Origin: Methanobacterium bryantii
Lineage (GTDB): Archaea > Methanobacteriota > Methanobacteria > Methanobacteriales > Methanobacteriaceae
Assembly: GCF_002287175.1 (NCBI RefSeq)
Contig: NZ_LMVM01000005.1
Span: 1-54,116 of the forward strand
Direction of reading: 5' to 3'
Length of the DNA: 54,116 nucleotides
In this document: positions 35,141-41,863 of the stretch, one piece after another
Numbering within the stretch: the first letter of the stretch is position 1
Layout: each line of letters starts with the position of its first letter
Program-made: the position numbers and the translations under genes
The notes under the pieces: model-generated
What the model was told of the DNA's origin: nothing
The model's input: only the letters and a program-made list of their open reading frames with translations
The model's database searches: none

Positions 35141-35386
35141 ATGCCGCTTTTAATCAACTATGAAGAAACCCAATCTGCCAAAGAAAAATACCTCAAAATG
35201 GGACTAACAAACGATATTGAGATTTGGTTAGCCATGCACAGCTGGAAAATAAGAAAACTAGGACTAGAATTAGATGGAAAACCACTAGCAGAACTGATAA
35301 GGTTAGATGAGAAACTGCTTGTTGTTATCAATGAGAAAACAAAGAAAATGTTAGTATTGAACGATGTGGAATGTAGTGATTTCTAA
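35141..35386 (+). CDS. Small conserved protein of unknown function (copy 1)
   Basis: 81 aa, AGGAGG ribosome site. No known domain. It is nearly identical to the protein at 40112-40357 over its whole length (MPLLINY-ETQSAKEKYLKM; GLELDGKPLAELIRL; MLVLNDVECSDF), and the identity continues about 18 bp past the stop. Composition is mixed with a central IWL-MH-WKIRKLG stretch. Both copies sit beside a small DNA-binding protein gene, so a regulated partner, e.g. an effector or accessory of a TA-like module, is possible. Confidence 0.7.
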   Translation: MPLLINYEETQSAKEKYLKMGLTNDIEIWLAMHSWKIRKLGLELDGKPLAELIRLDEKLLVVINEKTKKMLVLNDVECSDF

Positions 35387-35433
35387 GATTGTTCGCTTTT
35401 CTACACGACGAAAAATTTAGAGTTAAAATTAAG

Positions 35434-36210
35434 TTATAAAACCATGTCAACCCCAATAGGGCAGTGATCTGACCCTTCAATATCTGAAAGAATATATGCC
35501 GATTTTACAGTTTCCTTTAAACTTTCACTTACAAAGAAATGGTCAAGACGCATCCCTACATTCTTTTCCCTACAATTATGGCCATAAGGCCACCACGTAT
35601 AATTTTCAGGATCTCCATTAAACATTCTGAAAGTATCAGTGTAACCAGAATTTATTAATTTATTTAAAAATGCCCTTTCTTCTTTTAAAAAACCAGGATT
35701 TTTAGCTGCCCTCGCAGGATTCACTAAGTCAATCTCGTTATGTGCTATATTAAAATCACCACAAATAAGCACGTTTTTTCCAATTTCACTCAAATTTTTC
35801 ATTTCATCGAGGAAATACTTATAAAAATTGAACTTACGCTCAAGCTTCTCCTTTGAACCTGCACCTGACGGGAAATAAATATTAAATAAAATGAAATCAC
35901 CATAGTCTGCTTTCAGTATCCTCCCTTCATTTTCATAGTCAGAATTACTAAAACTCTTCTCTATTGTCTTTGGCTTGTTTTTAGAATAGATTGCTACACC
36001 TGCATAACCTTTTAATATTTTAGACGGGCAAAAATAGGAATGATAACCTTCTATTTCTTTTAATTTTTTAGGAATTTGATCTTCAGTTGATTTCACTTCT
36101 TGAAAGCATAAAATATCCAGGTTTAATTCAAATACTTGTTTTAAGTATCCTCCTTTAAATCTGGTTCGCAGTCCATTGACATTCCATGATAATATCTTTA
36201 GTTCGTCCAT
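35434..36210 (-). CDS. xth: Exodeoxyribonuclease III / AP endonuclease
   Basis: 258 aa, the full length of the ExoIII family. Motifs: LSWNVNGLR (N-terminus), CFQEVKST (catalytic Glu near 36), GDFNIAHNEIDL (Asp and Asn near 149-151), and GSDHCPIGVDM at the end (Asp-His pair). It cuts DNA at abasic sites and can have uridine endonuclease activity in the related Mth212 of Methanothermobacter. It lies next to the glycosylase-headed operon, and AP sites made by that glycosylase would be its substrate. AGGTGA ribosome site. Confidence 0.93.
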   Translation of the reverse strand: MDELKILSWNVNGLRTRFKGGYLKQVFELNLDILCFQEVKSTEDQIPKKLKEIEGYHSYFCPSKILKGYAGVAIYSKNKPKTIEKSFSNSDYENEGRILKADYGDFILFNIYFPSGAGSKEKLERKFNFYKYFLDEMKNLSEIGKNVLICGDFNIAHNEIDLVNPARAAKNPGFLKEERAFLNKLINSGYTDTFRMFNGDPENYTWWPYGHNCREKNVGMRLDHFFVSESLKETVKSAYILSDIEGSDHCPIGVDMVL

Positions 36211-36251
36211 TTTTTCACCTAAATTTGTTAAATTTGATATGCTATTTAAAC

Positions 36252-36311
36252 TTAAACCAGTTCCAAAAAATCAAACCCTAAATAACCCAACCCATATTCC
36301 ATATTCATATT
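36252..36311 (-). pseudogene. C-terminal remnant of a third CARF-like winged-helix regulator
   Basis: On the minus strand the bases read ...EYGLGYLGFDFLELV then a stop, closely matching the ends of the regulators at 34432 (LGLTFLELT) and 37719 (LGFDFLELL). Nothing upstream continues the gene; frame and similarity are lost beyond 36311. It lies between the ExoIII gene and the operator repeats of the ATPase gene, so the ATPase may once have been paired with its own regulator. Confidence 0.6.
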
Positions 36312-36380
36312 TCGGCTGCAGCATATTGATTACCAGCCAAAGTCTTCAAAATCAGGATTTCAGGAGGTATTGCAGTAGAA

Positions 36381-36487
36381 CATAACAAACATAAGGATCA
36401 TAAGAAATTTTTATGTTTATTATGTTTACAAAAATATAAAACATAACAAACATAACGATCATAAGAAAAGTTTATGTTAATTATGTT
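36381..36487. promoter_or_regulatory. Two tandem 47-bp operator-like repeats upstream of the ATPase
   Basis: Copies at about 36381-36427 and 36442-36487, spaced 61 bp, share CATAACAAACATAA-GATCATAAG and a trailing TTTATGTT-ATTATGTTT; each copy is itself an imperfect inverted repeat. The second copy ends a few bases before the ribosome site GGTGAT of the gene at 36499. Such placement fits repression by a dyad-binding protein, perhaps the lost regulator whose remnant lies at 36252. Confidence 0.65.
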
Positions 36488-36498
36488 TTGGTGATGCA

Positions 36499-37644
36499 AT
36501 GAATCCGTTTAAAAAAAGAACAGGAGCATTTCCTTCCTATTTTACCGGGAGAAATAAAGAATTAAATGAGCTAAAAAGGATATTTAAATCAACAAAAGAA
36601 GGAGATCCTGGACATACTATAGTTTATGGGCCAAAAGGCATTGGAAAAACTTGTTTACTTCTAAAGTTTCAAGAAGAGTTAAAAAACGTTGAAGAAACAT
36701 ATGCTATACGCATTCCTTTAGTTGAGGGAAATTTTGACGATATTTATAGTTTAATAATAGATAAGTGCACGGATGATCTTAATATCCAGATAAGCAGTTT
36801 TTGGGATAAACTTAAAGGAATAGGAGTTAATATTCCATTTTTAGGAGGATTTACTTTATCGAGAGATATACCTCCAACTTCACCATCTGTTGCCCTTGAA
36901 AAAATACTAAAAACAATATATGAAGAATTAGAAGGCAAAAATCCAGTTTTAATCCTTCTGTTCGATGATTTGCAGCGGATCATAATTAATGAGAATACTC
37001 AAAGAGTTTTAAGCATACTTCAAAATGCTTTAGTTGAGCTTAATCTCAAAGGTTTAAAAATAATGATTGTAGCTACTGGATCATATGATATATTCTCAAA
37101 AATACAGGATTACACTGATTCTGCTGTCAGAATTTTTGATCCATATGAACTAATGCCATTGTCACCAGAAGAAGTAAAGAACGGAATACAGGTCCCTTCC
37201 GAAAAACATGGTAAAAGTTTCACTAATGAAGTGATAGAACAAATATACCAAATTTCGGAGGGAAATCCATATTATGTGCAGGTTATGGCTCACAACTGTT
37301 TTGAAGAATCATGTAAAACCGTGGAAATGGAAAACTTTGAAAGTGCTTTTCCTAGTGCATTAAATTTTTTGGCACAGCGAGAATTTAGAGGAATGTACGA
37401 AAAGTCATCTAGTGAAGAAAGAAGAATACTTGCCTTAATGGCCGAAAATAAATCGGATGTTTTATCATATAAAGAAATAAAGGAAAATAATCCTAAAAAA
37501 TCAGAGCCATCATCCCTGTTAAGAAACATGACAGAAAAAAATCTCATTTTAAAAGAATCCAGAGGAAAATATAAACTCCGTGATAGAATGTTTAAAGAAT
37601 ATTTGAGAACCACTAAAATATATGAAAAAAATGGGACTATTTAA
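36499..37644 (+). CDS. Archaeal AAA-type ATPase (STAND/Orc-like)
   Basis: 381 aa. Walker A YGPKGIGKTC near 44-53, Walker B LLLFDDLQRI near 152-161, sensor-like IMIVATGSYD, and a C-terminal winged-helix-like segment (about 305-375: LALMAENKS-DVLSYKEIKEN...LILKESRGKYKLRD). This suits the archaeal STAND-type or Orc1/Cdc6-related ATPases common in mobile and defence loci. It is preceded by the tandem operators, and ATG follows GGTGAT. Function unclear; it could sense a signal by its ATPase and act through the wHTH. Confidence 0.75.
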   Translation: MNPFKKRTGAFPSYFTGRNKELNELKRIFKSTKEGDPGHTIVYGPKGIGKTCLLLKFQEELKNVEETYAIRIPLVEGNFDDIYSLIIDKCTDDLNIQISSFWDKLKGIGVNIPFLGGFTLSRDIPPTSPSVALEKILKTIYEELEGKNPVLILLFDDLQRIIINENTQRVLSILQNALVELNLKGLKIMIVATGSYDIFSKIQDYTDSAVRIFDPYELMPLSPEEVKNGIQVPSEKHGKSFTNEVIEQIYQISEGNPYYVQVMAHNCFEESCKTVEMENFESAFPSALNFLAQREFRGMYEKSSSEERRILALMAENKSDVLSYKEIKENNPKKSEPSSLLRNMTEKNLILKESRGKYKLRDRMFKEYLRTTKIYEKNGTI

Positions 37645-37718
37645 AATCCTTTTTTAAGTATATGACATTCAGGATACAGAAGAACTAACAAAAACAGTTA
37701 TCATTATTATTCTTATAA

Positions 37719-38264
37719 CTAGAGTAATTCCAAAAAATCAAACCCTAACGAACTCAACTCATACTTCCTCTCAGACTTTACAATTAAATCCATATCTTGA
37801 AGCTTTTTCAACCCATCATACACAATAGTTCTTGTTATTTTAGATTTACGTATAATTTCAGCTGCAGTATATGGATTATCTTTTAATGTTTTTAAAATCA
37901 TTATTTGATGCTTATTTAACCTGTTTTTTTGTGGAGGCAACAACTTAAATTTTCCATTATACAAAATATAGGTATTGTAATCTGCATCATTACATAAAAT
38001 TTCATACATCAAATGTATACCAACTTTATTGGGTTCTATGAAGAATTCACATGATTCAGTTTCCCGCAAGATATCTTTCACCTGCTTTAATGCAGAAATG
38101 AAATCATCATTTATTTTAACGTAATTTACATTCCAGTGATAGCTTTTAGGAATCTTCTCATGAGTTTCATCGTAAAATACTATGGCATCATTAAATTCAC
38201 TCTTATCGAGTGCTTCTATCAGGTCATTTTCTTTTGTAATGTTAGTTATCATTACTTTTGCCAA
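37719..38264 (-). CDS. CARF-like sensor/winged-helix regulator B
   Basis: 181 aa, as long as regulator A at 34432. N-terminal sensor-like domain (about 1-115): KVMITNITKENDLIEAL, DAIVFYDE, VNYVKINDDFISALKQV, then CEFFIEPNKVGIHLMY in the place of the Csa3 Gly loop. Winged helix (about 118-181): HQIMILKTLKDNPYTAAEII with recognition helix ITRTIVYDGLKKL, ending LGFDFLELL. Divergent from the gene at 38552 with CCATAAATTTATGG-type palindromes between. I infer an autoregulated Csa3-like architecture; the ligand is unknown. Confidence 0.65.
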   Translation of the reverse strand: MAKVMITNITKENDLIEALDKSEFNDAIVFYDETHEKIPKSYHWNVNYVKINDDFISALKQVKDILRETESCEFFIEPNKVGIHLMYEILCNDADYNTYILYNGKFKLLPPQKNRLNKHQIMILKTLKDNPYTAAEIIRKSKITRTIVYDGLKKLQDMDLIVKSERKYELSSLGFDFLELL

Positions 38265-38330
38265 ATTACCACCTGATCTTTTTAGGATTTTCCATAGTTA
38301 AGTATTTAGCTCCATTTTTTTATGTATTTA

Positions 38331-38427
38331 TCCATAAATTTATGGAAAAGTTTATAAATAACAGGACATAATATCAGATCAACAAAGACTTTAGAAAAAA
38401 TTTTTCCATGTTTTATGGAGTTTTCCA
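38331..38427. promoter_or_regulatory. CCATAAATTTATGG palindromes between regulator B and the 38552 gene
   Basis: TCCATAAATTTATGGA (38331-38346) is a perfect 16-bp dyad; a related CCATGTTTTATGG lies at about 38405-38417 with TTTTCC flanks, and further half-sites GGATTTTCCATAG (38285) and TTTTCCAA follow. The arrangement fits a binding region for the regulator at 37719. The TATA-like TTTATAAATA lies directly after the first dyad. Confidence 0.6.
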
Positions 38428-38551
38428 AGTAATATGGACTTTTCCAATCAAAACAGAGCTAAATACTTATAGAATAAAAATTTAAGACATATTAAGTAAT
38501 ATTTTAGCGAATAAATAAATTTGAGACATGAAGGTGGTGTGAGGTCATAAA

Positions 38552-38920
38552 ATGAAACCCAAAAACACCAGTTTAGTCAATATTGGATACCTGAAAAATA
38601 AAAATACATATCATACTACTTTTCAGGTTTCAAATCTAAATACTAAAGAAAGAAAACTGATTATAGAAAGAAAAAAGATGCTTGGAATAACTAATCCCAG
38701 AATATACGAAGCAGGGGCTGATTTATACATATTTAAACATTTTACTGCGATTGAGTTCGAAGTTTATAAATCGCTTGTAGAATTCGCGAAAAAGGGCATT
38801 ATTCCAGAAAGAATAGATCCAAAAGTTTTAGAGGCAGAATTAGATATCTGTATGTTAGAAGAAGAATTAGAAATCCATATTAGTAGGCTTAATGAAACAC
38901 ATGAGCTTAAAAAGTATTAG
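38552..38920 (+). CDS. Unrecognised small protein divergent from regulator B
   Basis: 122 aa, start ATG after a weak GAGGTCAT site. N-terminal 60 residues are basic and strand-rich (TTFQVSNLNTKERKLIIERKKML), with an arrangement that could be a small DNA-binding or AbrB-like part; the C-terminal half is helical and acidic, ending with LEEELEIHISRLNETHEL. No family recognised. Position across from the CARF-like regulator and its palindromes suggests that regulator controls it. Confidence 0.5.
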   Translation: MKPKNTSLVNIGYLKNKNTYHTTFQVSNLNTKERKLIIERKKMLGITNPRIYEAGADLYIFKHFTAIEFEVYKSLVEFAKKGIIPERIDPKVLEAELDICMLEEELEIHISRLNETHELKKY

Positions 38921-38956
38921 GAATTGAATAAAAAATGCTTTATAAATTTCAACATA

Positions 38957-38995
38957 GTTTACGGAACATAAACAAAATGTTTACAGTTCGTAAAC
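38957..38995. promoter_or_regulatory. Double GTTTAC...GTAAAC operator upstream of the AbrB/PIN module
   Basis: Two 17-bp dyads, GTTTACGGAACATAAAC (38957-38973) and GTTTACAGTTCGTAAAC (38979-38995), are separated by AAAAT. Nearly the same tandem lies at 42980-43018 upstream of the Fic gene. Two TA-like modules therefore carry one shared double operator. Confidence 0.65.
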
Positions 38996-39078
38996 TTTCT
39001 TATAAGTAGGTATCATTTCCAATTACCCCTACCAAAATACTTTAAGTATTACCTACATAGATAACGTAGGTGGGTACT

Positions 39079-39333
39079 ATGGTAAATGTTACAAAAAAAT
39101 ATCAGGTAACGATTCCAAAGGAAGTGCGTGAAGATCTTAATATTCATCAAGGAGACAAAGTAGTCTTCGTAAAAAACAGGGAAGGAAACTGGGTTATGAT
39201 GACAGTTGAAGAATTACGTGACAAGATGATGGAAGCATCAGAAGATATAGAAGAAACCATAGAAGAATCACGAGAAGGCTTTAAAAAAGGAGTCAAAAGA
39301 AACCTGGACTCATTGAATGAACAAAAAAGTTAA
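39079..39333 (+). CDS. AbrB/MazE-type antitoxin
   Basis: 84 aa from ATG 39079, chosen because TAGGTGGG precedes it at good distance; a GTG at 39070 is in the same frame. AbrB fold: NVTKKYQVTIPKEVREDL, then HQGDKVVFVKN, and a long acidic helical tail (EEVEEL-like, rich in Glu). It precedes the PIN toxin gene by 17 bases. Its DNA site may be the GTTTAC double dyad upstream. Confidence 0.82.
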   Translation: MVNVTKKYQVTIPKEVREDLNIHQGDKVVFVKNREGNWVMMTVEELRDKMMEASEDIEETIEESREGFKKGVKRNLDSLNEQKS

Positions 39334-39350
39334 TATCTGCAGGCGATTAA

Positions 39351-39728
39351 ATGAAACTGGCCCTAGATACCAATGTGTTTAATAACAGGAAATTTTGTGA
39401 CTGGCTTTTAAGTTCCAGTGAGGTGAAATATTTGCCTGCTTTTGCGTATATGGAATATCTTTACCATAATCTTAAAAAGGGAAATACCGAATCTATGGTG
39501 AATGCTTTTTTAGAGCAGATGAATGTTACCATTGTTCCATTTGGAAAAAATGAAGCAGCTGCAGCCGCTCGTGGATCTCTTGGAAACTGGGATTTCAGTG
39601 AAAACGCACGAGATTACGCTATAGGAGCTACAGCCATCAGATTAAATGCAAAGCTGGTTACAAATAATATAAAACATTTTAAATGGATGGAAAATGTCAT
39701 AACACCTGAAGATATACTTGAAAAATAA
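39351..39728 (+). CDS. VapC-like PIN-domain toxin
   Basis: 125 aa PIN domain. Asp6 (LALDTNVF), Glu in YMEYLY near 38, Asp in ENARDYAIGA near 85 and the C-terminal TNNIKHFKWM in place of the usual last acidic. The family cuts RNA. Cognate antitoxin is upstream. The last conserved acidic residue appears replaced by Asn (VTNNIKHF), as in several active PINs of this subgroup; activity is therefore uncertain. Confidence 0.8.
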   Translation: MKLALDTNVFNNRKFCDWLLSSSEVKYLPAFAYMEYLYHNLKKGNTESMVNAFLEQMNVTIVPFGKNEAAAAARGSLGNWDFSENARDYAIGATAIRLNAKLVTNNIKHFKWMENVITPEDILEK

Positions 39729-39781
39729 TTAATTTATCGAGCCGTCAAAGTTTAAAATTAGCTAAAATTTAAATAATCCCA

Positions 39782-39988
39782 TTATTTACTTTTGGTTTTC
39801 TTTTCCTCGCATTCCTTCGCAAGTAAAAGACGATATGTCACTTCTTTAGCCCTTGCAGCGTGATCAAGTTTCCAGTTTTCAACTGCATCATCATTGATCT
39901 CTTCTAGCAGCTCCACAGGAATCATTACCCTTATCTGTTTCCTTTCTGTGTTATTCCATAATATTTCCGCTTTTTTTCTGTCTGCCAT
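39782..39988 (-). CDS. Small ribbon-helix-helix-like DNA-binding protein
   Basis: 68 aa. Basic N-terminus then KQIRVMIPVELLEEINDDAV (strand and helix as in ribbon-helix-helix) and a helix ending in a Lys-rich tail. Likely an RHH regulator or antitoxin. It is divergent from the 81-aa gene at 40112, and AAGTATACTT-type dyads lie between them. No strong ribosome site is seen before the ATG, so it may be leaderless. Confidence 0.55.
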   Translation of the reverse strand: MADRKKAEILWNNTERKQIRVMIPVELLEEINDDAVENWKLDHAARAKEVTYRLLLAKECEEKKTKSK

Positions 39989-40033
39989 ACATTATTGTGG
40001 ATACTTATCTGCATTTAACTATTCCCAAATACA

Positions 40034-40070
40034 CAAGTATACTTTTATATACATGTGTGCAAGTACATAC
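40034..40070. promoter_or_regulatory. AAGTATAC repeats between the RHH gene and the 81-aa gene
   Basis: AAGTATACTT (40035-40044) is a perfect dyad and CAAGTACATAC (40060-40070) a second related site; the TATA-like TTTATATA lies between. It is the only divergent spacer here, so it likely holds both promoters and the RHH operator. Confidence 0.5.
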
Positions 40071-40111
40071 ATATATGAAGGTGGTTACCAAAAATTTAAG
40101 GAGCTTAAAAA

Positions 40112-40357
40112 ATGCCACTTTTAATCAATTATAAAGAAACCCAATCCGCCAAAGAAAAATACCTGAAAATGGGAATAACCAGCGATATTGAAATCTGGCT
40201 GACTATACACGGCTGGAAAATAAGAAAACTAGGATTAGAATTAGATGGGAAACCACTAGCAGAACTGATAAGGTTAGATGAGAAACTGCTTGTTGTTATC
40301 AATGAAGAGGAAAAGAAAATGCTTGTCTTGAATGATGTTGAATGCAGTGATTTCTAA
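40112..40357 (+). CDS. Small conserved protein of unknown function (copy 2)
   Basis: 81 aa, AAGGAG ribosome site. Near-identical to the protein at 35141 (differences mainly around residues 22-35 and 68-72). No recognised domain. Copy 1 is beside a CARF-like regulator and this copy beside an RHH protein, so the gene itself seems to be the constant part. Its 3' end plus flank is repeated at 40597-40652. Confidence 0.7.
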   Translation: MPLLINYKETQSAKEKYLKMGITSDIEIWLTIHGWKIRKLGLELDGKPLAELIRLDEKLLVVINEEEKKMLVLNDVECSDF

Positions 40358-40390
40358 GATTGTTCGCTTTTCTCCGCAGTGAAAAAACCG

Positions 40391-40574
40391 TCAAAATTCA
40401 GAGAATTTTGGTGCAGCAAAAATTTCATTTTTACATGTTTTTTATTTTTTCGCGAGGCTTTCAAAAACCGTAGGTTTTTGATACCCCGAAAATCTTCGAT
40501 TTTCGAGGGATTTTTTGGTCCATGCACTCAAAATTCGTAGAATTTTGGTGCCCCAAAATCAAAGATTTTGAGGG
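40391..40574. repeat. Cluster of three double-hairpin elements
   Basis: Three roughly 47-bp two-hairpin elements in tandem: 40391-40436 (second hairpin degenerate), 40461-40509 (CAAAAACC-GTA-GGTTTTTG and CGAAAATC-TTC-GATTTTCG) and 40527-40574 (CAAAATTC-GTA-GAATTTTG and CAAAATC-AAA-GATTTTG). Each is close to the element at 41491-41542 in design: hairpin, GC linker (GCCCC), hairpin, AGGG. Arm sequences change in pairs between copies. They fill the 303-bp gap between the 81-aa gene and HepT. Confidence 0.75.
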
Positions 40575-40596
40575 CTTTTTTTTAAAAAAAGGTGGT

Positions 40597-40652
40597 TCTA
40601 AATGATGTTGAATGCAGTGATTTCTAAGGTTGTTTCCGTTTTTCTCCGCAGT
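40597..40652 (+). pseudogene. Duplicated 3' end of the 81-aa gene
   Basis: The sequence AATGATGTTGAATGCAGTGA through TTTCTAAGGTTGTTT...CTCCGCAGTAAAAAA repeats, with small changes, the last about 28 bases and downstream flank of the 81-aa gene at 40112 (from about 40328 to 40386). The intervening DNA is the hairpin cluster, so the cluster is flanked by two copies of this end. Confidence 0.65.
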
Positions 40653-40660
40653 AAAAAAAA

Positions 40661-41005
40661 TTAGTTTTCAACAGCATCCTTTAAATCAGCTATTTTATTT
40701 TTTAAATCAGGAATGTCCCTTTTTACAACAATCCAAACTCTCTCCAATTTCACGCCAGAGTACTGGTGTATGAGAATATCTCGCATCCCTGCAATCTGTT
40801 TCCACGGTATTTCAGAATGAGAATCTTTAAGTTCTTGAGGAATACTCTTAACAGCCTCTCCGATGATTTCAAGCCTTCTAAAAACAGCATCTTGAATTAG
40901 TGTATTCTTATAAAATTCATCTTCTGTGACACCGCTTGTATACTCTTCTATTTTGAGAATGCCTTCCAGCATGTCTTCAATGTAAACTTTAGCATCTTTC
41001 CTCAA
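40661..41005 (-). CDS. hepT: HepT (DUF86) HEPN toxin
   Basis: 114 aa. The HepT/DUF86 pattern RDILIHQY (R-x4-H-x-Y) near 75-82 is intact, with the preceding IPWKQIAGMRD and the N-terminal FRRLEIIGEAVKSIP typical for the family. HepT is an RNase toxin inactivated by AMPylation of the R-x4-H-x-Y Tyr. The gene overlaps the end of the upstream MntA gene by 4 bp. Probably an intact TA pair. Confidence 0.9.
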   Translation of the reverse strand: MRKDAKVYIEDMLEGILKIEEYTSGVTEDEFYKNTLIQDAVFRRLEIIGEAVKSIPQELKDSHSEIPWKQIAGMRDILIHQYSGVKLERVWIVVKRDIPDLKNKIADLKDAVEN

Positions 41006-41301
41006 AGAATTGCCACCTGTTCCTTAAGTATCACATCTTTTAAAAGAGGCTTAATTGTACTGTATTCTACCAGATCAACTTTTCTTCCCAGTTTTTCCTC
41101 GATTTCAAGTTTTAAATCAACGAAGTCCAGCAGGCTGATATCCTTTTCAATTTCAACTAAAATATCGATGTCACTATCTTCCCGCAGCTCACCTCGGACT
41201 ACTGAGCCAAATAGTCCTGCTTTTTTAACCTCGTACTGCTCTAAAATAGGAAGTATTTTTCTTTTTACATCCTCAATTTCAAGCTGCGCTTCTTTTTTCA
41301 T
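41002..41301 (-). CDS. mntA: MntA nucleotidyltransferase antitoxin
   Basis: 99 aa from ATG 41299-41301 preceded by GTGAT; a longer frame to 41331 is less likely. Motif AGLFGSVVRGE then EDSDIDILVEI (GS-x(n)-DxD, about 29-46). MntA AMPylates the HepT Tyr. The overlapping HepT partner lies downstream. The preceding, hairpin-interrupted MNT gene at 41315-41675 may be a decayed paralogue. Confidence 0.9.
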   Translation of the reverse strand: MKKEAQLEIEDVKRKILPILEQYEVKKAGLFGSVVRGELREDSDIDILVEIEKDISLLDFVDLKLEIEEKLGRKVDLVEYSTIKPLLKDVILKEQVAIL

Positions 41302-41314
41302 ATTAATCACGATT

Positions 41315-41675
41315 TTATAGTGATTCCGCACTGATAAATTCCATATCTTCCATTATATTCTGTTTTACTCTATTCTTTAAGCCACCGGGAGTGACAATTT
41401 CTACTTTAAACCCAACTAAACCAGAAAGATGCTCTTCCAAATCGGACAGTTCGAGAAAATCAGGAGTTTTTTGAAATTCCACCATCAGATCCCTCAAAAA
41501 TCTACGATTTTTGGGGCCCCAAAAACCATTGGTTTTTGAGGGCTAGGTCACTTTCTTCTGTCTGTTCTTGACGAGCATATGATCCAAATAAACCAATTTT
41601 TTCCACGTGAAAAACTTTTTTAAGATATGGGAGATCATTTTTCAGTATTTCTAAAACTTCAGCTTTGGTTTTCAT
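41315..41675 (-). pseudogene. MNT nucleotidyltransferase gene broken by a 52-bp double-hairpin element
   Basis: From ATG 41673-41675 (GTGAT upstream) the protein reads KIGLFGSYARQEQTEESDL, then becomes repeat DNA; it resumes as LMVEFQKTPDFLELSDLEEHL in another frame. Deleting the element 41491-41542 makes ESDLDLMVEF, i.e. the family DxD motif with 102 residues in total. The insertion thus hits the catalytic motif itself. The neighbouring mntA/hepT pair is intact. Confidence 0.85.
41491..41542. repeat. Double-hairpin repeat element inserted in an MNT gene
   Basis: Hairpins CAAAAATC-TAC-GATTTTTG and CAAAAACC-ATT-GGTTTTTG are joined by GGGCCC, and the outer ends CCCT/AGGG pair too, so the whole element is roughly palindromic. 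It is 52 bp (1 mod 3), inserted in the DxD codons. On the plus strand it is followed by CTAGG, as the 2562 copy is on the minus strand by TAGG, suggesting a preferred target. Confidence 0.85.
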
Positions 41676-41833
41676 ATAAATCACAAACTCATTTCACTAT
41701 TTCTATATAATTTAATATATTTGTAATTCCATTTATTAAAATTAATGTGAATAACTGAAGTTTGAAAAAAGAAATTATTGAAATTTGAGTTATTGATTTT
41801 CTACAGTAGAAAAAATATTTTAAATCTACTATT

Positions 41834-41863
41834 TGACCACCTATTTGACAACACATTTGACTA
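41834..41863. repeat. TTTGAC-AC direct repeats at the end of the Fic gene
   Basis: Three copies of TTTGACYAC spaced 12 bases (near 41833, 41845 and 41856) end in the Fic stop codon. Two more copies (TATTTGACTACT) lie upstream of the gene near 42922 and 42956. They therefore flank the Fic gene on both sides. Confidence 0.5.

Noticed and set aside
36499..37644. Replication initiator Orc1/Cdc6 with origin
   Set aside because: The ATPase is only generally similar and the upstream repeats look like operators; no origin-box set or AT-rich unwinding element could be assigned with confidence.
40391..40574. CRISPR-like array of short palindromic repeats
   Set aside because: Units differ in arm sequence and have no unique spacers of constant length; they are double hairpins, not repeat-spacer units.
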